64,000 nucleotides of DNA from the NCBI RefSeq assembly GCF_005484805.1, contig NZ_CP039432.1:1488001-1552000 (forward strand), in the 5' to 3' direction. Numbering within the stretch: the stretch's first letter is position 1; every line of letters starts with the position of its first letter. This document shows, piece after piece, positions 20,812-29,685 of the stretch. Made by a program: the position numbers and the translations under genes. Origin of the DNA: Rhodococcus sp. SGAir0479. GTDB taxonomy: Bacteria; Actinomycetota; Actinomycetes; Mycobacteriales; Mycobacteriaceae. The notes beneath the pieces were generated by a model. That model searched no databases, was not told where the DNA came from, and saw only the letters and a list, made by a program, of their open reading frames with translations.

Positions 20812-22389
20812 GTGAGAGCGCAGCCGGACACCAATCCGGCGGGGGACCGGGCTCGAACCCGTCCGCAGGACGTCCCGGAGTCTTCCCGCCGTGAGCACGA
20901 GGAGCGGACCCCGGGCCCCGACACGGCGGGGACACCCGCGAGAACGCGCCTGGGCGTGTGGCTTTCGCGGCCGCTGTTCGATTTCCACGTGATCGTCGGT
21001 GTGACCGCGCTGCTGGTGACCGTCGGACTGACGATGGTGTTGTCGTCGTCGAGCGTCGAGTCGTACGTGACCTCCGGGTCGCCGTACGCGCGGTTCCTGC
21101 CGCAGGCGATGTACGCGGTCATCGGAACCGTCGCCTTCGTCGCGATCGTGCGGACCAGCACTCGCACGATGCGCGCCGTCGCGCCGTGGCTCCTCGGTGT
21201 CTCGGGTGTGCTCCTGGTGCTCGTGCTCGTCCCCGGCATCGGTGTCGAGCAGATGGGCGCACGGAGCTGGTTCGTCGTGGGCGGGATCTCGTTCCAGCCG
21301 TCGGAGCTCGCTAAGGTCGCCCTCGCGGTCTGGTGCGCCCACCTTCTCGCGACCTACCTCGCGTCCGGGTCCGACGTGAACGCGGCACTTCGGCCCCTGG
21401 CCGTGGTGAGCGTGATCGTGATGGCTCTCGTCGTGCTCCAGCGTGACCTCGGCACCATGATCACGATCGGGATCATCCTGATGTCGATGTTGTGGTTCGG
21501 AGCGTTCCGCGCCCGCTACGTCGCCGCGATCTCGGTCACCGGCGTCGTGGCATCGGTCGTCCTCGGTATGACGGCCGGGTACCGGTCCGACCGCATTCGG
21601 GCGTTCATGAACCCGGAGCTGGACCCGCAGGGGTTGAACTACCAGACCATCCAGGCGAAGTATGCCCTCGCGAACGGTGGTCTGTTCGGCAAGGGGCTCG
21701 GGCAGTCGGACGCGAAGTGGAGCTACTTGCCGCAGTCGCACAACGACTTCATCTTCGCGGTCATCGGCGAGGAGTTGGGCTTCGTCGGTGCGGCGCTGCT
21801 GATCGGGCTCTTCGTGATCGTGCTGCTGGCGGGCATGCGCATCGCCCAGCGGTCCACCGACCCGTTCCTGCGGATCCTCACGGCCGCGGCGACCACGTGG
21901 ATCGTGCTGCAGGCGTTCATCAACATCGCCTACGTGGTCGGCCTCGTCCCCGTCACCGGACTCCAGCTGCCGCTGATCTCCGCCGGCGGTACCTCGATGA
22001 TCACCACGATGATGATGTTCGGTTTCATCGCCCACGCCGCGCTGCGGGAACCGGAGGCGCTGGTCTCGCTCCACGACGGTGGCGGACGCTGGATGCGAGC
22101 GGTGTTCGGGCGACCGGCCCGCCCCGTCACTTCGAGGACCGCACGCCGGCCCCGCGCCGAACGGCCCCGCGCCGAACGGGCCCGCGCCGACGCCGGACGG
22201 CCCACGCGGCTCCCCACCCAAGCGCAGCAACCGCGTGCCCGCGAGCGGGCGACACAGCAGCAGACCCGTCAGCGCCCCACCGATCACTCCCACTTCCGGC
22301 AGCGGACCGCCGAGGCGCGACCGTATCGTCGGCGCACGGCCGAACCCGGGAGATCCCGCACTCGGGGTGGGCCGACCGTTCCGCGGTAG
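20812..22389 (+). CDS. SEDS family peptidoglycan polymerase (FtsW/RodA-like)
   Basis: The 525-residue membrane protein has a 50-residue charged cytoplasmic N-terminus, about ten membrane segments, and the SEDS signatures GARSWFVVGGISFQPSELAK, QRDLGTMI, QSHNDFIFAVIGEELGFVG and GLQLPLISAGGTSM, typical of peptidoglycan glycosyltransferases. A long, Arg/Pro/Gln-rich cytoplasmic tail (about 425-525) follows. The sequence is more FtsW-like than RodA-like, but this locus lacks division genes, so it may be a paralogue. GTG 20812 is the given start; no SD sequence is evident. Confidence 0.85.
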   Translation: MRAQPDTNPAGDRARTRPQDVPESSRREHEERTPGPDTAGTPARTRLGVWLSRPLFDFHVIVGVTALLVTVGLTMVLSSSSVESYVTSGSPYARFLPQAMYAVIGTVAFVAIVRTSTRTMRAVAPWLLGVSGVLLVLVLVPGIGVEQMGARSWFVVGGISFQPSELAKVALAVWCAHLLATYLASGSDVNAALRPLAVVSVIVMALVVLQRDLGTMITIGIILMSMLWFGAFRARYVAAISVTGVVASVVLGMTAGYRSDRIRAFMNPELDPQGLNYQTIQAKYALANGGLFGKGLGQSDAKWSYLPQSHNDFIFAVIGEELGFVGAALLIGLFVIVLLAGMRIAQRSTDPFLRILTAAATTWIVLQAFINIAYVVGLVPVTGLQLPLISAGGTSMITTMMMFGFIAHAALREPEALVSLHDGGGRWMRAVFGRPARPVTSRTARRPRAERPRAERARADAGRPTRLPTQAQQPRARERATQQQTRQRPTDHSHFRQRTAEARPYRRRTAEPGRSRTRGGPTVPR

Positions 22390-22511
22390 ACGATCGTCCA
22401 CGCCCGCGTGGATTCCCGCGTACCGTCTCGTGGCAGGTCCAGCCCTCGTCGGCTGCCTGCGCAGGCGGCGGGATCGGGGGTCGGTCGGGTCGGTCGAAAA
22501 CGGGGGTACCG

Positions 22512-24587
22512 GTGAAGTCTGCAGCGCGCACGTGGGTGTCGGGCATCGCAGTCGGTGTCGTGGCGGCGGCCGGGCTCGCCGGGTGTGCAACCGAGGCCGC
22601 CCCCCAGGCCCCACAGGCCACCACGGCCGCGTTCGACACCAGTGAACTCGACTCGGCGACCGACGTGTGCGCGGATCTGTACGGCTTCGTCAACGGCAAA
22701 TGGCTCGCCCAGGCGCAGATCCCGCCGGACGAATCGAGCTTCGGGATGTTCGACGTCCTGCGGGACCGCAGTCTTGAAGCACAGCGCGACATCGCTGAAC
22801 GCGCCGCCGGTGACGTCCCGGGCGAGGACCCGTCGTCGGACCGGTACAAGCTCGGCGTCCTGTACCGGGATGCGCTGGACGAGAACGCGATCGACGCCGC
22901 CGGTGCGCGGCCGCTGGAACGCCTGCTGGCGAGTGTCGACGCCGTCACCTCCCGGGACGACGTCGTCCGGTTCCTGATCGACGACGCGGTCCGCGGTGGC
23001 GGCGTGCTGTTCCGGTCCTTCAGCGAGCGTGATCACGCCGACGCCTCCCGGCTGATCGCCTATGTGTCGCCCACCGGACTGGGCCTGCCGGCCGAGAACT
23101 ACTACACGGATCCGTCGTACGCCCCGATCGTCGACGCCTACCGTGAGTACACCGCCACCGCACTGGAATTGGTGGGGGTGGAGCCCGGAGCGGCCGCCGA
23201 GCAGGCGCGCCGAGCTCTCGCGCTGGAGGAAGAGCTCGCGGAAGTGTCGCTGTCGCCGGAGGAGCAACGTGATCAGTCGGCGGACTACCGGCTGGTGACG
23301 GTCGAGGAGGCGAACCGCACGACGCCGTCGTTCGACTGGCGCGCGTACTTCGAGGCGCAGTCGGTTCGTGCCGAGACCTTTTCGCTGCCGCAGCCGGCGT
23401 ATTTCGAGAAGGTGGAGAGCCTGCTCGCGTCGGCCCCGGTCGAGCAGTGGCGGGCGTACCTGCGTGCCGGCCTCGTCCGACAGTACGACAACAGGCTGTC
23501 GAAGTCTTTCCGGGACAATGCTTTCCGGTACGACCAGCTCATCTCCGGTGCGACCGAACAGCAGCCCCGGTGGAAGGACGCGGTCGCGGACGTCAACTCC
23601 GCGATGGAGGACGCCATGGGCCGGTTGTACGTGGAGCAGGAGTTCGACGAATCGGCGAAGGCGCAGGCCGAGCAGCTGGTGCAGAGCGTGCTCGCCGCGG
23701 TGCGGACGCGTATCGAGAACGTCGACTGGATGAGCGACGAGACGAAGCAGAAGGCCCTCCACAAGTGGTCGTCGATCCTGCCACGGATCGGCTACCCGGA
23801 TCGGTGGCGTGACCTGTCGGGTCTCGACGTGACGGCAGGGGACTACTTCGGCAGCCTCCTGGCCGCCGACACCTTCAACCACGAGTTCGACATGTCCCGC
23901 GTGGGAACGCAGGCGGACCGCTCCGAGTGGATCACGAGTCCGCAGACCGTTAACGCCTTCTACAACCCGCTCGACAACTCCGTCAACTTCCCGGCCGCGA
24001 TCCTGCAGGCGCCGTTCTTCGACGCCACGGTGGACGACGCCTTGAACTACGGCGGGATCGGCGTCGTCATCGGGCACGAGGTGACCCACGGATTCGACGA
24101 CGAGGGGAGCCGCTTCGACGGCGCGGGGAATCAGGTGGATTGGTGGACCCCGACCGATCGGGCCGAGTTCGACTCCCGGACCGCCAGGCTGGTGGACCAG
24201 TTCGACGCCTACACCCCGATCGCCACCCGGCCCGACCTGCACGTCAACGGGCGGCTGACACTCGGCGAGAACATCGCCGACCTCGGTGGAGTCAACGCCG
24301 CCTACGACGCCCTCCAGACGGTGCTCGCCACCGAGCCCGGATCCGGCGAGGTCGTCCTCGAGGGTTACACCCCGAGTCAGCGGTTCTTCCTCAACTTCGC
24401 ACGGATCTGGCGGACGGCCGTACGCGAGGAGGCGTTGGTGACACAGCTCGAGACCGATCCGCATTCCCCGGCCCGGGAGCGCACCAACGGCACCGTGCCG
24501 AACACACCGGGCTTCGCGCAGTCCTTCGGCTGTGGTCCCGGAGACCCCATGGTGCACAGCGGCGACGATCTCGTCGTCGTGTGGTGA
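22512..24587 (+). CDS. M13 family zinc metallopeptidase, lipoprotein (neprilysin/PepO-like)
   Basis: The 691-residue protein starts with a lipoprotein signal peptide ending in the lipobox LAGC (cysteine about residue 27), so it is anchored outside the membrane. The N-terminal M13 segment (DLYGFVNGKWLAQAQIPPDE) and the C-terminal catalytic part with HEVTH in VIGHEVTHGFDDEGSRFD and ENIADLGG give the zinc ligands and glutamate. M13 enzymes cut short peptides; the mycobacterial relative Zmp1 is a virulence factor. GTG 22512 is the start that precedes the signal peptide. Confidence 0.93.
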   Translation: MKSAARTWVSGIAVGVVAAAGLAGCATEAAPQAPQATTAAFDTSELDSATDVCADLYGFVNGKWLAQAQIPPDESSFGMFDVLRDRSLEAQRDIAERAAGDVPGEDPSSDRYKLGVLYRDALDENAIDAAGARPLERLLASVDAVTSRDDVVRFLIDDAVRGGGVLFRSFSERDHADASRLIAYVSPTGLGLPAENYYTDPSYAPIVDAYREYTATALELVGVEPGAAAEQARRALALEEELAEVSLSPEEQRDQSADYRLVTVEEANRTTPSFDWRAYFEAQSVRAETFSLPQPAYFEKVESLLASAPVEQWRAYLRAGLVRQYDNRLSKSFRDNAFRYDQLISGATEQQPRWKDAVADVNSAMEDAMGRLYVEQEFDESAKAQAEQLVQSVLAAVRTRIENVDWMSDETKQKALHKWSSILPRIGYPDRWRDLSGLDVTAGDYFGSLLAADTFNHEFDMSRVGTQADRSEWITSPQTVNAFYNPLDNSVNFPAAILQAPFFDATVDDALNYGGIGVVIGHEVTHGFDDEGSRFDGAGNQVDWWTPTDRAEFDSRTARLVDQFDAYTPIATRPDLHVNGRLTLGENIADLGGVNAAYDALQTVLATEPGSGEVVLEGYTPSQRFFLNFARIWRTAVREEALVTQLETDPHSPARERTNGTVPNTPGFAQSFGCGPGDPMVHSGDDLVVVW

Positions 24588-24597
24588 GCAGGCCCTT

Positions 24598-24628
24598 CGC
24601 CGAGGCCGACGAACGGTCGGCCTCGGCG
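24598..24628. terminator. GC-rich hairpin between convergent genes
   Basis: A 13-base-pair perfect stem (24598-24610 with 24616-24628) with a five-base loop follows the M13 peptidase gene and faces the convergent secreted-protein gene ending at 24666. Confidence 0.8.
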
Positions 24629-24665
24629 GCATTGCGGTAACCGGGAAGCACAGGGTGGGGCGCAA

Positions 24666-25469
24666 CTACTCGCCGGCGGAGCCCGTGCTGCCCGGCGCCG
24701 CCGACCCGGTGAGAGCCTCCGGCGTACCCGCCGAGCTCGAGGCCAGGCTGCCCGTGTCGTCGACGGGGGCGGGGGCCGCACCGCCCTCGTATCCCACCCA
24801 TGCGTAGTGCTGACCGGTGTCGGCGCCGACGCGGCAGACGAAGATCGCGCCGAGTTGATCCTTCCCACGCTCACCGATGGCCGCCGGACTCAGCGTCGTG
24901 CTCCACGGGCGGGTGACACCGTTGTTGACCGTGAAGGTGGCGAGCTCACCCACCAGCCCTCGCATCTTGGCGTCTTGGTGAGCGTTGGCGATCTCGGCCG
25001 ATTCGGCGGTGCCGTCGCTGAGCGAGCCGGCAAGGCTGCCGGAGGGGAGGAGTTGCAGCAGCGGCCAGAAGGGGATGTCCACGCCGGCCCGTCCGACGAG
25101 GAAGATGTTGCTGCCGGCATTGATGGCTCCGGCCTGGTCGCTCTGGAACCGGGTGTAGTGGTCCAGCGAGTCCCGAATCACGGTCGCGGCGCTGACGGTG
25201 CCGCCGCGCTGCAGACCGGGGTTCGGGTTCGGTGAGGTGCAGTTGAGGTTCATCCCGGACTGGTTGACGAGGGTGCCGGTGACCGCACCGGTGGCACGGT
25301 CGACCGTGTCGATGGTCACGGTGACGCCGGGCTGGCTGGTGATGATGGTGCGGCCGGGATCGGTGTCGCCGGGGATGACGTTCGCGGCCCCGGCGACACC
25401 GGCGCCGGCGAGCGCGAGTCCGGCGACCGCGGTGGTCGCGGCTGCGGCCCGACGGAAGGTGGTGGCCAT
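24666..25469 (-). CDS. Secreted two-cysteine protein of unknown function, copy A
   Basis: The 267-residue protein has a signal peptide (to about 28, ending GVAGAA) followed by VIPGDTD. It shares with the next two genes the order: signal peptide, IPG at the mature start, G-T/S-L/I ... L-x-C, V-x-R-[SD]-x-D-[FH]-[YH], GSLAGSL, and a final C ... [WF]-x-GYE. Two conserved cysteines could form a disulfide. This copy has an added Ser/Gly/Ala-rich tail (about 235-267). AGGAG before ATG 25469 fixes the start. No domain is recognised, so I give no function. Confidence 0.75.
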   Translation of the reverse strand: MATTFRRAAAATTAVAGLALAGAGVAGAANVIPGDTDPGRTIITSQPGVTVTIDTVDRATGAVTGTLVNQSGMNLNCTSPNPNPGLQRGGTVSAATVIRDSLDHYTRFQSDQAGAINAGSNIFLVGRAGVDIPFWPLLQLLPSGSLAGSLSDGTAESAEIANAHQDAKMRGLVGELATFTVNNGVTRPWSTTLSPAAIGERGKDQLGAIFVCRVGADTGQHYAWVGYEGGAAPAPVDDTGSLASSSAGTPEALTGSAAPGSTGSAGE

Positions 25470-25540
25470 GGGACTCCTAGCGGATTCGGGGGATCGTGGA
25501 CGACGGACGGTGCAGGGCGTTCCGGAAAGCGGGTGGCGCA

Positions 25541-26251
25541 TTACGGCTCCTCAGGCGGGGTGGTCGGCTCGTAACCGGCGAAGACGAAGTTCTCGACCGG
25601 GGCCGTGGTGTGGCGGCAGAAGAACATGGCGGCCGCCCGCCAGTCACCGCGGTCACCGGTCGCGGGCGCGGCCAGGTTCGCGGTCCAGTTCGAGGTCTGG
25701 CCGGCATTGAGAGTGAACGCGGCGGCAGTGCCGACGACCGGGTCGCCGGTGTGGCCCGCGACCCGCGCGTTCTTCTGCATGTCGCGAATCTGCACCATCT
25801 CGGCACCGGAGTCGCCGAGCAGCGAGCCGGTCAGGCTGCCGGTGGTCGGCAGCACGTTGTACAGACTTCCGGCCATCACCACGCCGCCGCCCATGGGAAC
25901 CACGAAGCCGCCGGGCTCGAAGACGTGGGTGCGATAGAAGTCCATCGAGCGGGTGACGACTTCGGCTTCGGTGACCTGACCCGGGCCGTCCGCGGCTGCC
26001 GAATCCGCGCTGGGGACACCGCATCGCAGCGGGCGGTCACCGGTGTTCGTGATCGACCCGGTGACCTGAACAGCGTTCGGTGCCTTGGGATTCACGGCGA
26101 CCTGAACGAGGTCGCTGTCGGTGATGACGACGACGCCGTCGTTGTCGGCACCGGGAATGTAGGCGGAGGCCACGCCGCCGGTCAGGACGGTGGTGGCGGC
26201 GAAGGTGACTGCGGCACCGGCCAGCGCCGCGGTTCTGGTGGACACTCTCAT
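25541..26251 (-). CDS. Secreted two-cysteine protein of unknown function, copy B
   Basis: The 236-residue protein is a paralogue of its neighbours: signal peptide (to about 30, ending GVASA), YIPGADND, VTGSITNTGDRPLRC, VVTRSMDFYRTH, TGSLTGSLLGDSG and a C-terminal FFCRHTT ... FAGYEP. It contains a glycine-rich hydrophobic stretch (GGGVVMAGSLY) in the middle. Spacing of the cysteines is conserved. AGGAGAG before ATG 26251 sets the start. It lies 71 bases from copy A and 89 from copy C on the same strand, consistent with one operon. Confidence 0.75.
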   Translation of the reverse strand: MRVSTRTAALAGAAVTFAATTVLTGGVASAYIPGADNDGVVVITDSDLVQVAVNPKAPNAVQVTGSITNTGDRPLRCGVPSADSAAADGPGQVTEAEVVTRSMDFYRTHVFEPGGFVVPMGGGVVMAGSLYNVLPTTGSLTGSLLGDSGAEMVQIRDMQKNARVAGHTGDPVVGTAAAFTLNAGQTSNWTANLAAPATGDRGDWRAAAMFFCRHTTAPVENFVFAGYEPTTPPEEP

Positions 26252-26340
26252 GAATTTCTCTCCTAGTGATCCGAGTTGCTCACAGCCGGATGGGGCGGGT
26301 GCTCGGCGCCCCGGGGCCGCCGAGGGGGGATGCGGCGAAG

Positions 26341-27057
26341 TCAGCTGCCGAGGAAGCGGGTGTTGCCGTCGGCCTCCGGGAGGTCGGCGGGCCGGCCGTT
26401 CTCGTAGCCGTGGAAGACGTAGCGCTGCCCATCCAGGACGCACGTCAGAAACACGCCGGTGCCGAAGTCCGTCCGGGTGCCGGCGCTGGGACGATCGAGG
26501 TTCACGGTGAACGGCTGACTGGTCCGGGCCGGGACGGTCACGGAGGTGGCCATCTTGCCGACCTGGCCGGCGAGCCGCGCCTGGTCGTACTCGGCTGTAA
26601 TCGGTTCCAGCGCAGCGAGATCGGGCCACAGCATGCCCGCCAGGCTTCCCGCGGCGCCGGCCAGGCTGCCCAAGCCGAATTCCGAGTCGGACACACCCGG
26701 GCCCTGGGCGCCGATGCGCAAGGGTGCCAGGGGCGAGTAGGGGAATCGGGCGTGGAAGTCCACCGACCTGGCGACGATGGTGTCGCGCGTGACCGTGCCT
26801 GCCGGCCCGCCGTCCAGCCCGGTGCAGGTCAGGTTGCTGTCGGTGTTGTTCTGAATGGAACCGCTGACCGTGCCGGTGCTGAGATTCGGTCCGTCGACGG
26901 CCAGCTGAATCCGGTGGTCGTCGACAGGGAACACCGTGGTGACCCGAGTCTCGCCGGGGATCTGCGCGGAAGCCACTCCCGCGCCGGCGGCGACGGCCGC
27001 AGCGGCGGCCAGGGCTGTGACGGCGATCCGGCAGGCCGGTTTCGGATTTGCTGTCAT
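26341..27057 (-). CDS. Secreted two-cysteine protein of unknown function, copy C
   Basis: This 238-residue protein is the first gene of the minus-strand trio. It has a signal peptide (to about 31, ending GVASA), QIPGETRVTTVFP, VSGSIQNNTDSNLTC, IVARSVDFHARF, GSLAGAAGSLAGML and FLTCVLDGQRYVFHGYENG. GAGGAG precedes ATG 27057 at normal distance. The family is exported, probably to the cell envelope or medium, and I do not recognise it from named families. The gene is divergent from the Ig-like protein gene at 27268, with a relatively AT-rich promoter region between them. Confidence 0.75.
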   Translation of the reverse strand: MTANPKPACRIAVTALAAAAAVAAGAGVASAQIPGETRVTTVFPVDDHRIQLAVDGPNLSTGTVSGSIQNNTDSNLTCTGLDGGPAGTVTRDTIVARSVDFHARFPYSPLAPLRIGAQGPGVSDSEFGLGSLAGAAGSLAGMLWPDLAALEPITAEYDQARLAGQVGKMATSVTVPARTSQPFTVNLDRPSAGTRTDFGTGVFLTCVLDGQRYVFHGYENGRPADLPEADGNTRFLGS

Positions 27058-27267
27058 GAGTTCTTGCTCCTCGCATTCGGGGTGAGCATTCCCGGGTCCG
27101 CGTAAAAGCCGTAATCGGGTATAGGCCGCGGCACCCGAGCTTGCTGCACCTTAACCAACATTCAACCAGTTTGTGTGTTTTTCATCACGCGTTCTCGTTA
27201 TTGTGCTGAAATACATCCATGACCAGAGATCGAAACCGATCTGTCCCGTAGGCGAAGGCGAGTCCTC
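27058..27267. promoter_or_regulatory. Divergent promoter region of two secreted-protein units
   Basis: This 210-base gap between the minus-strand trio and the plus-strand Ig-like gene is clearly richer in A and T than its surroundings, particularly at 27150-27225. It must hold both promoters. I cannot place -35 and -10 elements with confidence. Confidence 0.5.
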
Positions 27268-28758
27268 ATGTTGATGAAGAAGGCTGTACCGGTGATAGCC
27301 GGAGCCGCACTGGCCATTGCAGCGGCCGCGGCCGCGGCGCCGTCCGCGGGTGCGGAAACCACTCCGATCACCGCCGGGAAGGAGGTCACCTTCACCTGCA
27401 CGGGCGTGGACGCCGGAAACTCGGCAGTCTCGCCGAACACCTTCACCGTGACCTATCCCGAGGAAGTCGCCCCCGGCGAGATCTTCACGGTCTCCCTGCA
27501 ACCGGGCCAGATGCGCAACAACACGCGTGTGATCAACCGACTGACGCTCGACTACGCGCTGCCGACGAATGCCACGGTCCTGAACCTCGGCCTCGCGGGC
27601 GGGGAGTCTGGTCTGGGCGGCGCCGCACGCTCTGTGGTGCGGGTCAACTCGCAGACCAAGCTGACCGATCCCGCCGGAACGGTGGCCCGGATCTGGGGTG
27701 GCGCCTCGGGACGATTCGGGACCAGCTCCTCCATCAACTCCACGGGCGGCACGACCGTCGCCGCGAACACCAATTTCCGGCTCCCCAAGCTCAACGTCAC
27801 TCTCCGCGCCCCGGCCCAGCCGGGTGCGACCGTGAGCATCGGGCTTCCCGGCGCCGACGAGACGCACACCGGAGACGGCACCGCCGCTTCGACGGATCTC
27901 CAGTGGGTCCGCAGCAGCAGCCCGTGGGGACCGGCGCAGTGCAGCTCGGATGCCCTGGCGGCCGCGCTGACCACGACCGTCGTCGGGGACCTCGCTCCGG
28001 TGCTGCTGCCGTCCACCACCACGCTGGCCAGTAGCCTCACCAAGCTGGGCCCGGGTCAGCCGACCACCTTCACCGCGCAGGTCACCACCCAGTACGGTGC
28101 CCTACCGCAGCTGCCGCAGGGCCAGGTGACGTTCCGTGACGCGGACACCGACGAGGTCCTCGGCACGGTGACGCCGAACGCTGCCGGAGTGGCCACCTTG
28201 AACCACACCTTCGATCCGATCGCCCCGGGGCAACCGGACCAGGATCGGCACGTGGTCGCCGAGTATGCGGGCGTTGCCGGCGACGTCGCCACCAGCGCCT
28301 CGTCGACGGTTACCGTGACCAACACCGCCGAGGCGACCGTCTTCAACGAGATCAAGTTCGACGCGTTCCGCGCGAACCTCGGTGTGGAAACGTCCGACGA
28401 AGTTCCGGTCTCCGTCGTCGCCACGATCAACAAGCCTGCCGGCCCCGTCTCCGATCGCGCGAAGGTGCAACTCTACCGGGACGGCGTGCCTCTGGGCGAG
28501 CCCGTGTCCCTGCCGGTGGGCAACGAGCTCGTGTGGAACGACGTCGTCGCACGGGCGCCGCGGACCACGACGCACCGGTACCACGCCGAGTTCGCCGCCT
28601 TCACCGACGGTTACCAGCGCTGGGCCGCGGCCTCGTCTCCCGACGTGGTGGTGACCGTCACCGGTAGCGACCCGTCCCTCGACCCGCCGATCACCGGCGG
28701 TGCAGCGACCGGCTCCCTCGCCTCGCGAGGCGAACCGAGCCCCGGCTTCGGCAGCTGA
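27268..28758 (+). CDS. Secreted protein with bacterial Ig-like domain
   Basis: The 496-residue protein has a signal peptide (to about 30, ending SAGAE), a beta-rich N-terminal region with one cysteine near each end (FTCTG and AQCSSD, about residues 46 and 231), an Ig-like domain of the Big_3/Big_5 type (about 250-352: STTTLASSLTKLGPGQPTTFTAQV to SSTVTVTNT, containing PQGQVTFRD), and a second possible beta-sandwich (about 355-470) before a Gly/Ser tail. It has no anchoring motif. Function is unknown; such domains usually mediate adhesion or spacing at the surface. ATG 27274 is an alternative start. Confidence 0.8.
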   Translation: MLMKKAVPVIAGAALAIAAAAAAAPSAGAETTPITAGKEVTFTCTGVDAGNSAVSPNTFTVTYPEEVAPGEIFTVSLQPGQMRNNTRVINRLTLDYALPTNATVLNLGLAGGESGLGGAARSVVRVNSQTKLTDPAGTVARIWGGASGRFGTSSSINSTGGTTVAANTNFRLPKLNVTLRAPAQPGATVSIGLPGADETHTGDGTAASTDLQWVRSSSPWGPAQCSSDALAAALTTTVVGDLAPVLLPSTTTLASSLTKLGPGQPTTFTAQVTTQYGALPQLPQGQVTFRDADTDEVLGTVTPNAAGVATLNHTFDPIAPGQPDQDRHVVAEYAGVAGDVATSASSTVTVTNTAEATVFNEIKFDAFRANLGVETSDEVPVSVVATINKPAGPVSDRAKVQLYRDGVPLGEPVSLPVGNELVWNDVVARAPRTTTHRYHAEFAAFTDGYQRWAAASSPDVVVTVTGSDPSLDPPITGGAATGSLASRGEPSPGFGS

Positions 28759-28787
28759 TCGCGGCGACCCTCCTCCGCCCGAGGCTC

Positions 28788-28816
28788 GCCCGACGCACCC
28801 CACAGGTGCGGCGGGC
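28788..28816 (+). terminator. Hairpin downstream of the Ig-like protein gene
   Basis: Arms 28788-28799 and 28805-28816 pair with one A-G mismatch around a five-base loop, 30 bases after the stop. No T run follows. Confidence 0.6.
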
Positions 28817-29313
28817 GCGGCCGACGCCGGCGAGACGAGATGGCAACCGCCCCGCGCACCCGCGGGTGGCGCCCTTTCTTGTTTCGGTTGATGGTCGGAA
28901 ATCCGAATTCGGCAACGCCTGTTTTTTCGATGAAAGCAATCTCTCGAGGATTGCTGGGGTGTTTTCCGGCGCATTTGTCGTCGCAGAGAAAAAGAAAAAC
29001 GACCGGGCGGCCGGTTCCACATACCCGGGCGTTCGTTTTTCCGCGAATCTGCCGCGGCGGGCGACGGTATCCGGCGAAATCGAATCGCACCCGCCCCGCC
29101 GTGACGGTGGTTTTCGGACGGTGGGCCGTGGCGTTCCCCGGTGGGGTGCTACTGATGGTCCATGGGAAAGTTTGTCGCGGCAGCCGGGGAGTTCCCGCTC
29201 GCGGGTGGGTGGGTGACGGGCCGGAGACGCGGCCATGGTTGCGTGCCGCGGGGGACGCTGTGGCTCGGAGATGCGGAAACCGCGATCGTGCAACGTATTT
29301 CGCCGGGCCGACC
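28817..29313. other. Non-coding stretch before the SMR genes
   Basis: No gene can be supported in these 497 bases. The part at about 28870-29060 is much richer in A and T than the rest of the window, with homopolymer runs (TTTTTT, AAAAAGAAAAA). The part nearest to the SMR gene is GC-rich again. I looked for guanidine-riboswitch signatures because SMR genes follow and saw none. Confidence 0.55.
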
Positions 29314-29685
29314 GTGCTGAAGTGGACGCTGCTCGCCGGCGCGATCGTCGCGGAGGTGAGCGCGTCGCTGTCGCTGAAGGCCGCACTCGACGTCCCGGCG
29401 TGGTACGTGGTCGTGGTCGTCGGTTACGCCGCGGGGTTCGTGCTGCTCACGTTCGTCCTGCGGCAGGGCATGGCGCTCGGGGTGGCGTACGGGATCTGGG
29501 GCGCCACCGGCGTCGCGGCCACCGCGCTGCTGTCGGCGGTGCTCTTCGGTGAACCGCTGACGGCACTGATGGTCGCCGGCCTGGTGCTCGTCATCGTCGG
29601 CGTTCTGATCGTCGAACTCGGTGCCCAGGCGGCCCGCGCTCGTCCGCGGGAGCCCGAACCGCGACGACACGAGTACACGCGATGA
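29314..29685 (+). CDS. SMR family transporter, first of a pair
   Basis: This 123-residue protein has four membrane helices and the SMR proton/drug-coupling glutamate in GAIVAEVSASLSLK (about residue 13), plus GVAYGIWGATG in helix 3 and a basic cytoplasmic tail (ARARPREPEPRR). It is closer to the EmrE/Mmr type than to SugE/Gdx. The next gene encodes a second SMR subunit and overlaps by four bases (ATGA), so they are likely to form a heterodimer such as EbrAB. GTG 29314 is chosen because it begins at the first helix; the upstream frame is not typical. Confidence 0.85.
   Translation: MLKWTLLAGAIVAEVSASLSLKAALDVPAWYVVVVVGYAAGFVLLTFVLRQGMALGVAYGIWGATGVAATALLSAVLFGEPLTALMVAGLVLVIVGVLIVELGAQAARARPREPEPRRHEYTR

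Noticed and set aside
21492-22511. N-terminal extension of the M13 peptidase into the SEDS gene
   Set aside because: The extension is the shadow of the SEDS gene in another frame; the signal peptide starts at 22512.
28817-29313. Possible guanidine riboswitch before the SMR pair
   Set aside because: No ykkC motif (AGGGUUCCG, GGUCCGAGAG) or paired ACGA hairpins were found, and the SMR proteins look EmrE-like, not Gdx-like.
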